DNA from: Herminiimonas sp. | GTDB taxonomy: Bacteria; Pseudomonadota; Gammaproteobacteria; Burkholderiales; Burkholderiaceae_D | DNA length: 39,595 bases | Assembly: GCA_028292315.1 (NCBI GenBank) | Contig: JAQGMO010000264.1 | Coordinates: 1 to 39,595, forward strand | Direction of reading: 5' to 3' | Part shown: positions 7,449 through 16,704 of the stretch, in pieces | Layout: every line of letters starts with the position of its first letter | Numbering within the stretch: position 1 is the first letter of the stretch | Program-made: the position numbers and the translations under genes | The notes under the pieces: generated by a model | The model's database searches: none | Told to the model about the DNA's origin: nothing | What the model saw: the letters and a program-made list of their open reading frames with translations, nothing else

Positions 7449-8750
7449 TCATGCGGTTTTGACAGCGCGCCTGACCCGTAGAAACAGCAGGAAAGCGATT
7501 GACAGGTTAAGGAGATTCCATCCGAAGCCATTGATGAAGGCGGCATGATAAGACCCGGTCAGGTCGAACACCTTGCCTGACAGCCAGCCGCCGAGCGCCA
7601 TGCCGAACATGGTCGCCATGATGACCATGCCGACCCGTGCCCCGGCTTCGGCCGCAGGGAAGTGTTCGCGCACGATGATTGCGTAAGAAGGGACGATGCC
7701 TCCCTGGAACAATCCGAACAGGGCCGCGATGACATAGAGTGAAGCCAGCCCGTCGAACGGCAGAAATAGCAGCAGCGCCACGGCTTGCAGCGCCGAACCG
7801 AGCAGCAGCGTGCGCAAGCCGCCGATGCGGTCGCAGACTGCGCCTGAAATCAGGCGGCTGGCAATGCCGCAGGCCAGCATCAGTGACAGCATTTCAGCGC
7901 CGCGGGCTGCGCCATATCCCAGGTCGCCGCAATAGGCGACGATATGAACCTGCGGCATCGCCATCGCCACGCAGCATGCAACCCCGGCGATACATAGCAG
8001 CACCTGCGCCGTGCCGGGGGCAAGGCCGAACGGCCGGTTGCCCGGGTCCGCCAATGTCCCCGCAGTCGTTGCTGTCGTTGCACTCTTGGCGGCCGATGAA
8101 ACCGCCGGCGGACGTTTGCGCATCATCAGGGCCAGCAGCGCCAGGGCGACAAAGCTGAACAAACCGAGGCCCATGTAGGCTTGCCGCCAGCCGCCGGTTT
8201 CAACGAAATGCTGGATCATCGGCGGCCAGAGGGCACCGCCGAGATAATTGCCGCTGGCGCAGATGGCCACCGCAATGCCGCGGCGGCGCTCGAACCACAG
8301 TGAGGTGTCGGCGAGCAGCGGCGCGAACGTGGATGAACTGCCCAGGAAGCCGATCAGTAATCCATGCGCGAGAGAGAATGTCAGGATGCTGGTGGCCATT
8401 GCGGCGGCGGCATAGCCGAGTCCCAGGCCGACAGCGCCGATCAGCAGCGGCAGCATCACCCCATATCGATCGGCCAGGCGGCCCATGAGGATGCCGCCGA
8501 GTCCATAACCGACCATCACCATCGTATACGGCAACGACGCATCCGCGCGCGCCACGCCGAATTCGGCCTGCACCTCCGGCAGCACCACAGGCACGATATA
8601 CATGCTGCTGGCGCCGACGGTCATCAGGGCGAGCGTGACCAGCAGGCGCAGCATGGCATAACGGGAGTCCACCAGCGAAGGCGCGGTCGCGCCGTCGGTC
8701 GCCCCATGATTCGAAGCCGCGATCGCAGCGTCGCGCGTTGTTTCCGACAT
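7449..8750 (-). CDS. MFS transporter (second)
   Basis: A 433-aa permease with about twelve hydrophobic helices and the MFS loop motif G-R-L-A-D-R-Y-G after helix 2. The N-terminal ~40 residues are polar and disordered. The frame is open 23 codons further upstream, but the ATG at 8748-8750 (MSETTRD) has a purine-rich GGGAG/AAAGG region just before it and is preferred. The substrate is unknown; the general pattern resembles the oxalate/formate antiporter and monocarboxylate-type MFS groups only loosely, so no substrate is assigned. Confidence 0.85.
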   Translation of the reverse strand: MSETTRDAAIAASNHGATDGATAPSLVDSRYAMLRLLVTLALMTVGASSMYIVPVVLPEVQAEFGVARADASLPYTMVMVGYGLGGILMGRLADRYGVMLPLLIGAVGLGLGYAAAAMATSILTFSLAHGLLIGFLGSSSTFAPLLADTSLWFERRRGIAVAICASGNYLGGALWPPMIQHFVETGGWRQAYMGLGLFSFVALALLALMMRKRPPAVSSAAKSATTATTAGTLADPGNRPFGLAPGTAQVLLCIAGVACCVAMAMPQVHIVAYCGDLGYGAARGAEMLSLMLACGIASRLISGAVCDRIGGLRTLLLGSALQAVALLLFLPFDGLASLYVIAALFGLFQGGIVPSYAIIVREHFPAAEAGARVGMVIMATMFGMALGGWLSGKVFDLTGSYHAAFINGFGWNLLNLSIAFLLFLRVRRAVKTA

Positions 8751-8856
8751 CCTTTGTCTCCCGGCCCGGGCAGGCATCCCGGACTTTATTTTTATTTGTG
8801 ATTTGCGCAAGCGTAACACGGGAATTTAACGCCTGCTTGATGTGCCGCGCGCGTGC

Positions 8857-9618
8857 CTACGGCGTTGCGTGCGGCGCCGCGCATACCGGGCAAGACGCAT
8901 TGCGCGCCACCCTGATGCTGGTCCATTCCATCGCCCGTCCATCCAGCAGCAGCAGGCGTCCGGCAAGCGACGGTTCGATCCCGCACAACAATTTCAGCGC
9001 TTCGGCCGCCTGCATCGTTCCGATGATGCCGACCAGAGGCGCGAATACGCCCATCGTTGCGCATTGCACTTCCTCGAACTGCTGATCGGACGGGAACAGG
9101 CACGCATAGCAGGGCGACTCTTCACTGCCGCTATCGAATACGGAAATCTGGCCATCGAAACGAATCGCGGCGCCGGAGACCAGTGGCACCCGATGCGCGA
9201 CACAGGCGCGGTTGACCGCGTGACGGGTGGCGAAGTTGTCGCTGCAATCGAGCACGACGTCGGCCTGCTCGACCAGCGCGGCCAGCCGTTCATCTTCGGC
9301 GCGCTCGGTAAGGGCAATGACATTAATTTCGGGATTGATCTGAATCAGCGTCTGCCGGCCGGATTCCGCCTTCGGTCGGCCCACGCGTTCGGTGGTATGC
9401 AATATCTGGCGCTGCAGGTTGGTCAGGTCCACGCTGTCGTGGTCGATCAGCGTAATAGTGCCGACCCCGGCGGACGCCAGGTAGAACGCGGCGGGTGACC
9501 CCAGTCCGCCCGCGCCGATGATGAGCACATGGGCTGAAAGTATTTTTTCCTGGCCTTCGATACCGATTTCGTCGAGCAGGATGTGGCGCGAATAGCGCAA
9601 TAACTGGTGATCGTTCAT
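8857..9618 (-). CDS. ThiF/MoeB/HesA-family adenylyltransferase
   Basis: A 253-aa E1-like enzyme that activates the C-terminus of a ubiquitin-like sulfur carrier (ThiS or MoaD type) by adenylation. The ATP site GAGGLG is at 35-40, followed by the conserved D-x-x-x-D-L-T-N-L-Q-R-Q stretch at 59-71. Zinc-binding cysteine pairs are C170-x2-C173 and C243-x2-C246. C186 (in VQCATMG) sits where ThiF has its acyl-transfer cysteine. Length and motifs fit MoeB or ThiF equally; there is no neighbouring thi or moa gene to decide, so I give no symbol. No good ribosome-binding site precedes the ATG. Confidence 0.85.
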   Translation of the reverse strand: MNDHQLLRYSRHILLDEIGIEGQEKILSAHVLIIGAGGLGSPAAFYLASAGVGTITLIDHDSVDLTNLQRQILHTTERVGRPKAESGRQTLIQINPEINVIALTERAEDERLAALVEQADVVLDCSDNFATRHAVNRACVAHRVPLVSGAAIRFDGQISVFDSGSEESPCYACLFPSDQQFEEVQCATMGVFAPLVGIIGTMQAAEALKLLCGIEPSLAGRLLLLDGRAMEWTSIRVARNASCPVCAAPHATP

Positions 9619-9634
9619 GGATGTGGCGCCGCAT

Positions 9635-9656
9635 TAAAAAGGCAGCATCGCTGCCT
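9635..9656 (-). terminator. Second of two tandem intrinsic terminators behind ctpA
   Basis: Read leftward: a short hairpin formed by AGGCAGC and GCTGCCT followed by a run of five T. It sits directly after the terminator at 9657-9683 and just upstream of the ThiF-family gene, separating the two transcription units. Confidence 0.75.
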
Positions 9657-9683
9657 GAAAAAAAGGCCGCATTACTGCGGCCT
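9657..9683 (-). terminator. Intrinsic terminator downstream of ctpA
   Basis: Read leftward: AGGCCGCAGTAATGCGGCCT, an 8-bp GC-rich stem with a 4-nt loop, followed directly by a seven-T tract. A textbook rho-independent terminator 30 bp after the ctpA stop codon. Confidence 0.9.
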
Positions 9684-9712
9684 CGACATTCGGATTTTAT
9701 TCCAAATCCCGG

Positions 9713-11170
9713 TTATTTTTTATCGCCGTTCTTCGGTTCATCCTTGTTATTGATGGTCGGCTCTTTCTTGCTTTCCACTTTTGCCTTCGATAATTGCACC
9801 GGCAAGCCTTTCAGGTGGTTCAGCGCCTGCGCCAGCTGGAAATCTTCCTTGCTGCCGAATTCGAGCGGCTTGCGCTTCTTCTCGAGGGCGGCGATGCGCT
9901 GTTCTTCCTCGAGCTCATCGACCTTGGCCTTCACGTCGTCGGCTTTGTCCTTATCATTGGACAAGTGCTTTTGCAGATCGGCTTCCCGCAGGCGCATGCT
10001 GTTCAAGCCGTCGCCATCGGCGTTCTCATCCACCATCAGGTCCGGCACGATGCCCCTGGCTTGAATCGCGCGGCCGTTGGGCGTGTAATAACGTGCCGTG
10101 GTCAGCTTGACCGCGGTGTCGGAAGACAGCTGGCGAATGGTCTGCACCGAGCCCTTGCCGAAGGTCTGGGTGCCCATGATCGTGGCGCGCTTGTAATCCT
10201 GCAGCGCGCCGGCGACGATCTCGGACGCCGAAGCCGAACCGGTATTCACCAGCACCACCATCTTGACCTTCTTGACCGCCTCCGGCAGCTTGCCCAGCGG
10301 GTCGCCGAGCGCGCGCGCGCCGTAATATTCGCGGCGGGCATAGAACGTGGCCTTCGAGTCGGGCAACTGGCCATTGGTCGATACCACCACCACGTCCTTC
10401 GGCAGAAAGGCAGCCGATACGCCTATGGCGCCCGGCAATACGCCGCCCGGATCATTGCGCAGATCGAGCACCAGCCCTTTCAGATTGGGTTCCTGGGAAT
10501 AAATCGCCGAAATTTTCTTGGCCAGGTCGTCCACCGTCGGTTCCTGGAACTGCGACACGCGCACCCAGGCATAACCAGGTTCGACCACTTTTTACTTGAC
10601 GCTCTGCACCCGGATTTCCTGGCGCACGATCGTAATGAGCAGCGGCTTGTCTTCGTCCTTGCGGGCGATGGTCAGCGTGATCTTTGTTTGCGGCTCGCCG
10701 CGCATGCGCTTGACCGCTTCATCCAGGGTCATGCCCTTGACGGGCGTGCTGTCGAGACGCGTGATCAGGTCGCCCGCTTTCAGGCCTGCCTTGTAGGCGG
10801 GGGAATCCTCGATCGGGGAAATCACCTTGACATAGCCGTCTTCCATTCCGACTTCGATGCCGAGACCGACGAATTTGCCCTGGGTCCCCTCGCGTAGTTC
10901 CTTGAATGCCTTCTTGTCGAGATAGGCCGAGTGCGGATCGAGCGACGCGACCATGCCGGAAATCGCCTCGGTGAGCAATTTTTTATCCTCGACCGTTTCA
11001 ACATAATCGGACTTGATCAGCCCGAATACGTCGGCGAGCTGGCGCAGTTCCTCCAGTGGCAACGGCGGGCCCGCGTTTTTCTGTGCAAGCGCATCGAGCT
11101 GCATCGATCCTACGATACCGGCAATCATGCCCAAACTGATAAGACTGAAGTTCTTGATTTTGCTGCCCAT
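9713..11170 (-). pseudogene. ctpA: S41 C-terminal processing peptidase, interrupted by an in-frame TAA
   Basis: The reading frame encodes a complete S41 protease of 485 codons broken by one TAA at 10592-10594. The 5' part (10592-11170, 192 aa) has the membrane/export signal (LISLGMIAGIVGSMQ) and the PDZ domain (~95-180). The 3' part (9713-10588, up to 291 aa from an in-frame GTG) has the catalytic core: Ser120 in SASASEI and Lys145 in TFGKGSVQT, numbered from that GTG. Both parts are in the same frame with one AAA codon between stop and GTG, and every other family motif is intact. Starts 3 nt after the envC stop with AGGTGA before ATG, so it is translated from the gpmA-envC-ctpA transcript. 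No good ribosome-binding site precedes the GTG. Possibilities: recent nonsense mutation, sequencing error, readthrough, or separate halves. Confidence 0.85.
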
Positions 11171-11173
11171 GTG

Positions 11174-12622
11174 TCACCTAATAGTTACCCATCCGAGCGG
11201 GTCAAACGCGCGGCCCTGATGCCGCATTTCAAAGTATAAACCTGATTGTTCATTGCCGCCGCTATTACCTGCACTGGCGATGATATCGCCAGTTCTTACC
11301 GGGTCGCCGGCGCGCTTGAGTATTGATTGATTGTTACCATAGATAGTCATGTACTGGCTGCCATGGTCGACTATGACCAGATTGCCGAAACCGCGTAGCC
11401 ATTCAGCAAATACGACCCGGCCGCCAGCCACGGCCCTGACTTCCGCCCCTTCGGCCGCCCGGATAAACAAGCCCTTCCAGCTTGGACCGTCGCCGCGCTT
11501 GCTGCCGAACCTGGCAATCAGGTCTCCCCGTACCGGCAAGCGCAATTGTCCGCGTAATGCGCTGAATGAATCAGGAAAGAAGCCCGGTTGGACAGCGGGT
11601 TCCGGCCTGAGTTCATTACGTGACGCCAATTTAGCAGGATTTTCATCGGCATCGATCGCATCCGGATTGGCCGATGGATTGGCTGGCGGTTTGGCGGATG
11701 CCTTCGGCGGCGGGCCGGACGGCTTTTGTCTGGCCGCCTGTTGCGCCTGCTGCTGCGCAAGCTGTTGCTGCAATTTCTGCTGCTTTTGCCGTTCCGCCAG
11801 CGCGCGCTCAGCCTGGCGGCGGCGCCGTTCCGCCTCTGCCAGTTCGGCTTTGCGTTGTTCTTCAATCAGGCGAGTCAACTTGCCAACCAGGCCGGCGAGC
11901 CGTTCTTCATCGCGCTGAATATTGCCGACCTGCTTGCGCTGTGTCGCGAGTTTATCCGATAGTTGTGATAATAATACGGCCCGATTCGCCTTTTCCTTTT
12001 CGAGCACGGCTCTCTGATCGCGCTGCTCCTGCGCGATCTCATCGAGCTCATCCTTTGCATTTTGCGTATCCGCCTGGTTTTTCTCCACCGCCTGCAGGTT
12101 GGCCCGCAATGATTCGATCAGCCGGGCCTGCGCCTGCGACACATAGCCGAAATATTGCAGGTCGCGATTGATCCGGTTCGGATTGTCGCCCGAAAGCAGG
12201 AGCTTGATGCGGTCTTCATTGCCGGCTACATACTGGTCGCGCAGCAGTTTGCCGAGTTGCCGGTTTCCGGCGTCCACCACCCGCGTCAGTTCGCCGCGCT
12301 CTTTCACCAGGGCAGCCAGCCTGGCGCTGGTCTGGGTTTGTTCCTCCGCCAGTTCGCGCAATTCCCGATTGGCGTTCGAGATGGCGGCTTCCGAGTGCGC
12401 CAGTGCGTCGGCCGCATGGTCCTTGGCGGTCTCGGTCCGGTTCATATCGCGCTTGAGGGCCGCGAGCTTTTCGCGTAACGCGGCGCGCTCGGATTCGGCA
12501 GCCTGTTTCTGCAGGCTGCGCTCGGTGACTTTGGCGGCCCACGCCTGATTCACGCCGCACCCCAGCAAGACGGTCAAGCCAAGCGCGGCGAACAGGCGCC
12601 GTCCTTCAGACTTCATGAACAT
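11174..12622 (-). CDS. envC: Murein hydrolase activator EnvC (degenerate LytM/M23 factor)
   Basis: About 482 aa. A signal sequence near the N-terminus (LFAALGLTVLLGCGVNQAWA) is followed by long coiled coils (~40-300) rich in Glu, Lys, Arg and Gln, a low-complexity Pro/Ala/Lys linker, and a C-terminal M23/LytM domain (~360-482). The usual zinc ligands are missing: the first motif reads WKGLFIRA and the HxH motif reads YFEMRHQG. This matches EnvC-type proteins, which activate periplasmic cell-separation amidases rather than cutting peptidoglycan themselves. It follows gpmA by 13 nt and precedes ctpA by 3 nt, a conserved order. Start chosen at 12622 just after the gpmA stop; the ATG at 12616 is equally possible. 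Confidence 0.85.
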   Translation of the reverse strand: MFMKSEGRRLFAALGLTVLLGCGVNQAWAAKVTERSLQKQAAESERAALREKLAALKRDMNRTETAKDHAADALAHSEAAISNANRELRELAEEQTQTSARLAALVKERGELTRVVDAGNRQLGKLLRDQYVAGNEDRIKLLLSGDNPNRINRDLQYFGYVSQAQARLIESLRANLQAVEKNQADTQNAKDELDEIAQEQRDQRAVLEKEKANRAVLLSQLSDKLATQRKQVGNIQRDEERLAGLVGKLTRLIEEQRKAELAEAERRRRQAERALAERQKQQKLQQQLAQQQAQQAARQKPSGPPPKASAKPPANPSANPDAIDADENPAKLASRNELRPEPAVQPGFFPDSFSALRGQLRLPVRGDLIARFGSKRGDGPSWKGLFIRAAEGAEVRAVAGGRVVFAEWLRGFGNLVIVDHGSQYMTIYGNNQSILKRAGDPVRTGDIIASAGNSGGNEQSGLYFEMRHQGRAFDPLGWVTIR

Positions 12623-12635
12623 AAGGGCAGGCGCG

Positions 12636-13382
12636 CTATTTGGCTTTGCCCTGGCTGGCGACGGCCTGCATCGCCGCGGCGATGGCATCCGGATCGCCGA
12701 GGTAATAACTCTTGATCGGCTTCAGATCGGCGTCGAGTTCGTACACCAGTGGCTGCCCGTTTGGCACATTGAGGCCGACGATTTCTTCATCGCTGATGCC
12801 ATCGAGCATTTTGATCAGTGCGCGCAGGCTGTTGCCATGGGCTGAAATGATGATGCGCTTGCCGGCGCGGATGGCGGGCGCGATGGATTCGTTCCAGACC
12901 GGCATGACGCGCGCTACCGTATCTTTCAGGCATTCGGTCAGCGGGATTTCTTCCGGCTTGAGCCCGGCATAACGCGGGTCGCCGAATGAGGCGCGCGGAT
13001 CGGACGGCGCCAGCGGGTCAGGTGGCGTATCATAGCTGCGGCGCCATACCAGCACCTGCCTGTCGCCGAATCTGGCCGCGGTTTCAGCCTTGTTCAACCC
13101 CTGCAATGCGCCATAATGGCGCTCGTTCAGGCGCCAGCTATGCTCCACCGGCAGCCACATCAGGTCCATTTCATCGAGTGTGACCCAAAGTGTCCGGATA
13201 GCGCGCTTCAGCACCGAGGTATAGGCCAGGTCGAACGTCAGGCCGGCTTCCTTCAGCAATTTGCCGGCATGCCGCGCTTCCGCGATGCCTTTCTCGGTCA
13301 AGTCGACGTCGGTCCAGCCGGTAAAGCGGTTGTCGAGGTTCCAGGTGGATTCGCCGTGACGCATCAAAACGATTTTGTACAT
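12636..13382 (-). CDS. gpmA: 2,3-bisphosphoglycerate-dependent phosphoglycerate mutase
   Basis: Glycolytic/gluconeogenic enzyme interconverting 3- and 2-phosphoglycerate in the cytoplasm. 248 aa, the normal length. The phosphohistidine motif L-M-R-H-G-E-S is at residues 6-12 (His9). Other family signatures are present: [11 protein letters not shown] near 95-105 and the second catalytic histidine in I-S-A-H-G-N-S near 180. First gene of the leftward gpmA-envC-ctpA group; its upstream region is shared with the divergent rhodanese-grxC-secB group. Confidence 0.95.
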   Translation of the reverse strand: MYKIVLMRHGESTWNLDNRFTGWTDVDLTEKGIAEARHAGKLLKEAGLTFDLAYTSVLKRAIRTLWVTLDEMDLMWLPVEHSWRLNERHYGALQGLNKAETAARFGDRQVLVWRRSYDTPPDPLAPSDPRASFGDPRYAGLKPEEIPLTECLKDTVARVMPVWNESIAPAIRAGKRIIISAHGNSLRALIKMLDGISDEEIVGLNVPNGQPLVYELDADLKPIKSYYLGDPDAIAAAMQAVASQGKAK

Positions 13383-13466
13383 AGGGTATTTAGCTCGCCA
13401 GTGAGAGTGATCGGAGGTTTTTTAAGGTAAAAAATGCGATTTGAAATTGTAATCTCTCTTCTATTT

Positions 13467-13472
13467 TATAAT
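13467..13472 (+). promoter_or_regulatory. Candidate -10 element for the rhodanese-grxC-secB operon
   Basis: A perfect TATAAT in an AT-rich divergent intergenic region (13383-13511), 40 bp before the GTG start of the rhodanese gene. A -35 is not clear: TTGAAA at 13441-13446 gives a 20-bp spacer and TTGTAA at 13447-13452 a 14-bp spacer. A promoter is expected here from the divergent layout. Confidence 0.45.
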
Positions 13473-13511
13473 GTCGCGATTGTCTTAACTCATTAAACCC
13501 ATTGGAACCTC

Positions 13512-13913
13512 GTGAAATTCATCATTGACAACATTTGGCTGATCGCATTGGCACTTCTTTCCGGCGGTCTCCTGCTCGGGCCTTCCGTGCTGCGCCGTGG
13601 CAGCAAGGTGTCGCTGCTGCAGGCGACCCAGATGATTAACCAGGGCAAGACCGTAGTGCTCGACGTACGCAGTCCGGAAGATTTTGCCGCCGGCCATGTG
13701 CGCGAAGCCAGGAATATTCCGCTCGGCGAATTGCCGAAACGGGTAGGCGAGCTCGATAAATTCAAGGCGAAATCGGTGATCGTCGTATGCTCGGCGGGCA
13801 TGCAGTCGGCGAAAGCGGCATCTGTGCTGAAGAAAGCCGGATTCAACGATGTCTATGGTTTGAACGGTGGTCTGGCAGCCTGGCGCGCCCAGGGTTTGCC
13901 AACCGCGAAATAA
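13512..13913 (+). CDS. Membrane-anchored rhodanese-like sulfurtransferase (YibN type)
   Basis: 133 aa. One N-terminal hydrophobic helix (residues ~5-27) anchors a cytosolic rhodanese domain (~35-130). The catalytic cysteine is C93 in the loop VVCSAGMQSA, and the D-V-R-S-P-E-D-F motif at 51-58 is typical. It starts with GTG preceded by GGAA. It leads the rightward group rhodanese-grxC-secB, which matches the yibN-grxC-secB order of E. coli. The exact substrate is not known. Confidence 0.88.
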   Translation: MKFIIDNIWLIALALLSGGLLLGPSVLRRGSKVSLLQATQMINQGKTVVLDVRSPEDFAAGHVREARNIPLGELPKRVGELDKFKAKSVIVVCSAGMQSAKAASVLKKAGFNDVYGLNGGLAAWRAQGLPTAK

Positions 13914-13930
13914 TAACGGAGGCAGAAAGC

Positions 13931-14194
13931 ATGAGCGTACGTGTTTTAATGTATAGCACCGGGGTTTGCCCTTATTGCGTCATGGCCGAACGACTTTTGA
14001 AGGCCAAGGGCGTCGAGGTGATAGAGAAAATCCGCATCGATCTCGATCCGGACCAACGCACGGAAATGATGCAGAAAACCGGGCGCCGCACCGTGCCGCA
14101 GATTTATATCGGCGACACCCATGTCGGCGGTTTCGACGACCTCAGTGCGCTCGACCGCGGCGGCAAGCTCGATCCCCTGCTGCAGGGCGCGTGA
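13931..14194 (+). CDS. grxC: Glutaredoxin 3
   Basis: An 87-aa dithiol glutaredoxin with active site C13-P-Y-C16, the T-V-P cis-proline motif and the GGFDDL glutathione-binding end. It reduces disulfides and mixed glutathione disulfides in the cytoplasm. The ATG has GGAGG ten bases upstream; a longer upstream frame overlaps the rhodanese gene and is not used. Gap of 17 nt from the rhodanese stop. In contrast to the cysteine-free relative at 6982-7371, all functional residues are present. Confidence 0.95.
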   Translation: MSVRVLMYSTGVCPYCVMAERLLKAKGVEVIEKIRIDLDPDQRTEMMQKTGRRTVPQIYIGDTHVGGFDDLSALDRGGKLDPLLQGA

Positions 14195-14288
14195 TTGGCG
14201 TCTGCGCCGGCGCACATTACCGATAAACGGCAAGAACCCCATCGACGGCTAATCCGCCGTTGTTTTTCCATTCAGATGAAAGTGCATC

Positions 14289-14792
14289 ATGTCAGACGAA
14301 AACTTGCAACCCGTATTCCAGATTCAGCGCGTCTACCTCAAGGATATCTCGCTCGAACAACCGAATTCCCCGGCGATCTTCCTCGAGCAGGAAGCCCCCA
14401 ATATTGAAGTGGCGGTCGATGTCGGCGCCGAGCCGCTGGCGGAAGGCATTTTTGAATCGACCGTGACCATTACGGTCACCGCGAAGGTGAAGGACAAAGT
14501 CGCATTCCTGGTCGAGTGCAAGCAGGCCGGCATTTTCGAAGCGCGCAATATCCCGCCCGAACAGCTCGATCCATTGCTCGGCATCGGTTGCCCGAATATC
14601 GTCTACCCTTATCTCCGCGCCAATATCGCCGACCTGATTACGCGTGCCGGATTTCCGCCGGTTCACCTGTCCGAAATCAATTTCGAAGTGTTTTACCAGC
14701 AGCGTCTGCAGGCGCTTGCGGCGCAACAGCAGGCGGAGCAGGGCGGGTCGGGCATCGTGATGCCTGACGGGACGGCGGCCAAACAACATTAA
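14289..14792 (+). CDS. secB: Protein-export chaperone SecB
   Basis: The 167-aa product matches the SecB family over its length: Q-P-x-F-x-I-Q-R-V-Y-x-K-D-I-S near the start, E-x-P-N near 40, C-P-N-I-V-Y-P-Y at ~105-112, and F-P-P-V near 125. It forms a tetramer that keeps secretory preproteins unfolded and hands them to SecA. The C-terminal tail is variable (QQAEQGGSG...KQH). Located between grxC and gpsA as in many proteobacteria. It could supply unfolded substrates that later leave through the type II system encoded downstream; that link is inference. Confidence 0.96.
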   Translation: MSDENLQPVFQIQRVYLKDISLEQPNSPAIFLEQEAPNIEVAVDVGAEPLAEGIFESTVTITVTAKVKDKVAFLVECKQAGIFEARNIPPEQLDPLLGIGCPNIVYPYLRANIADLITRAGFPPVHLSEINFEVFYQQRLQALAAQQQAEQGGSGIVMPDGTAAKQH

Positions 14793-14832
14793 ACAGGCAC
14801 GCAAGCGTCATGACTGTTCTCCGGAGATGTCC

Positions 14833-15285
14833 ATGAAATCCGCGCGTTTGCTTCCCCTGGCCATATCGTTATTGTCGTTGCTGGCATCCGGCATGGCCCA
14901 CGCGATCGAATTCAAATCAGTCGGCGCCGTCCCGGCGATTCTGTATGACGCGCCATCCGAAAAAGGCCGGAAGGTGTTCGTCGCCCCGCGCGGCATGCCG
15001 GTCGAGGTGGTGCTGACCTATGGCGAATGGACCAAGGTGCGGGATGCCGGCGGCGACCTGGCCTGGGTGGAATCGAAGTCGCTGGCGCCGAAACGATCGG
15101 TCATCACCAGCGTGGCCGGCGCGAGGGTGCGCGCGGCGGCCGATGATGCCAGTCCGGTCGTGCTCACCGCCGACAAGGGTGTCCTTTTCGAATTATCGGA
15201 GCCGGCCTCTTCCGGCTGGATAAAGGTAAAACACCGCGACGGGCAAAGCGGTTTTATCAAGTCCGCCGAGATCTGGGGCGAGTGA
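14833..15285 (+). CDS. Exported SH3-like domain protein
   Basis: 150 aa. Signal peptide [26 protein letters not shown]. The mature protein holds two bacterial SH3-like repeats: residues ~27-80 ([16 protein letters not shown]...[12 protein letters not shown]...EWTKVRD...AWVESKSL) and ~85-150 ([16 protein letters not shown]...[17 protein letters not shown]...[10 protein letters not shown]). Such domains often bind peptidoglycan or mediate envelope contacts. GGAG eight bases before the ATG supports this start over the ATG six bases upstream. It is inserted between secB and gpsA, which are adjacent in E. coli. Confidence 0.85.
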   Translation: MKSARLLPLAISLLSLLASGMAHAIEFKSVGAVPAILYDAPSEKGRKVFVAPRGMPVEVVLTYGEWTKVRDAGGDLAWVESKSLAPKRSVITSVAGARVRAAADDASPVVLTADKGVLFELSEPASSGWIKVKHRDGQSGFIKSAEIWGE

Positions 15286-15313
15286 TCATGTCGGACGTCG
15301 CGGCAATGCAGGC

Positions 15314-16339
15314 ATGAACATTTCGATACTGGGGGCCGGCGCCTGGGGCACGGCGCTCGCCATGGCACTGGCGCCTCGCCATAACGTGCTGCTGTGGGGG
15401 CGCGATCCGGAAGCGATGCGCGAGGCCGCGGCGCGCCGCGAAAATGTCGCTTATCTTCCTTCATTCCCATTGCCGGCCGCCCTGAACCTCACGTCCGACT
15501 TCGAGGCCGCCCTGTCTCATGTCGCCCAGGTCGCGAGCGGCAATGGCGCGGAGTCGTCATTACTGATCGTCGCTACCTCGGTGGCCGGGCTGCGTCCGCT
15601 GCTTGGGCGCCTGCGCGCGCATGCCATCCCGAGTCTGGTCTGGCTATGCAAGGGTTTTGAAGAAGGGTCCGGGCTGCTGCCGCATCAGATCGTGCAGGAG
15701 GTGCTCGGCGCCGGGGTTGCGGCCGGCGTGTTGTCGGGCCCTTCGTTCGCGCAGGAAGTGGCGCGCGGACTGCCTTGCGCATTGACGGTTGCTTCCCAGG
15801 ACGCGGCCTTGTGCGACCGTGTCGTAAAAGCGGTGCATGGCGGTAATATCCGGGTGTATTCGACCGATGACCTTATTGGCGTTGAAGTCGGCGGCGCAGT
15901 GAAAAATATCCTTGCGATCGCCACCGGCGTGATCGACGGACTCGGGCTGGGCATGAATGCCCGCGCGGCGCTGATTACCCGTGGCCTGGCCGAGATCAGC
16001 CGGCTCGGCCTCGCATTGGGCGGGAGGACGGAAACCTTCATGGGGCTGACCGGCGTCGGCGACCTGATCCTGACCTGTACCGGCGACTTGTCGCGCAATC
16101 GCAAGGTCGGCCTTGGCCTGGCCCAGGGAAAACCGCTGGCTGCAGTCGTGGCCGAACTCGGTCACGTTGCAGAAGGTGTGCGCTGTGCCCGCGAGGTGCG
16201 CGACCTGGCGGCGCAGCACGGCGTCGAGATGCCGATCACCAGGGCGGTGGCCGGGGTGCTGTTCGACGGCGATTCGCCGCGCGATACAGTGGTCCGTCTG
16301 TTGTCCCGCGATCCGCGGCAGGAAGCGGCGCCGCGTTGA
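15314..16339 (+). CDS. gpsA: Glycerol-3-phosphate dehydrogenase [NAD(P)+]
   Basis: 341-aa cytosolic enzyme that reduces dihydroxyacetone phosphate to sn-glycerol 3-phosphate, the backbone of phospholipids. The dinucleotide-binding motif G-A-G-A-W-G is at residues 7-12. The catalytic lysine region [10 protein letters not shown] and the glycerol-3-phosphate binding region ([11 protein letters not shown], then [13 protein letters not shown]) are intact. Follows the SH3-like gene by 28 nt, probably in the same transcript. Confidence 0.95.
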   Translation: MNISILGAGAWGTALAMALAPRHNVLLWGRDPEAMREAAARRENVAYLPSFPLPAALNLTSDFEAALSHVAQVASGNGAESSLLIVATSVAGLRPLLGRLRAHAIPSLVWLCKGFEEGSGLLPHQIVQEVLGAGVAAGVLSGPSFAQEVARGLPCALTVASQDAALCDRVVKAVHGGNIRVYSTDDLIGVEVGGAVKNILAIATGVIDGLGLGMNARAALITRGLAEISRLGLALGGRTETFMGLTGVGDLILTCTGDLSRNRKVGLGLAQGKPLAAVVAELGHVAEGVRCAREVRDLAAQHGVEMPITRAVAGVLFDGDSPRDTVVRLLSRDPRQEAAPR

Positions 16340-16520
16340 AACCGAAGCGCATGCTGCCGGCCGGAATTTGCCCTGGTTGTTAATGCATTGTTTTATATGC
16401 ATGGTGTACGCTTTGGGATGCACAGTCAGACTTTGGTATACACTACGTCCAGTTCGGAAATAACGGTGAGTTTGCACTTGGCAGCCCGTACAGAATAACA
16501 ATCCATCAGCGCAATTAGAT

Positions 16521-16550
16521 GTATCCCGACTGCGCGTATCCCGACTGCGC
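16521..16550. repeat. Tandem 15-bp repeat, two copies
   Basis: GTATCCCGACTGCGC at 16521-16535 is repeated exactly at 16536-16550 and followed by GTA. It lies about 130 bp upstream of the gspG promoter candidate. Could be a slippage duplication or a regulator site; direct repeats of this length can bind activators, but nothing identifies one. Confidence 0.8.
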
Positions 16551-16677
16551 GTAATACCGGGAAACCGGGAGGGTAAGTATGTCTCTCCACCCGGCACTTT
16601 TTGCAGTTTCCAGCGTCGGAGCAGTGTGCAAAATCATTCCGGTTGGTTTCATTGCTTTTGATCAATTTCACGATGAG

Positions 16678-16704
16678 TTAACAAGCCGGCAACAGCTTTA
16701 TACT
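16678..16704 (+). promoter_or_regulatory. Candidate sigma-70 promoter for the gsp operon
   Basis: TTAACA at 16678-16683 and TATACT at 16699-16704 with a 15-bp spacer, 42 bp before the gspG ATG. The spacer is two bases shorter than ideal. It is the best -10-like match in the region ahead of a long co-directional gene cluster. Confidence 0.4.

Noticed and set aside
9794-10897. 367-aa + strand open frame across ctpA
   Set aside because: It is antisense to the interrupted protease gene; its openness reflects codon bias, though it does cross the TAA position. The leftward frame carries all the family motifs.
16426-16671. 81-aa minus-strand open frame before gspG
   Set aside because: It spans the 15-bp tandem repeat, has no ribosome-binding site and reads as low-quality protein.
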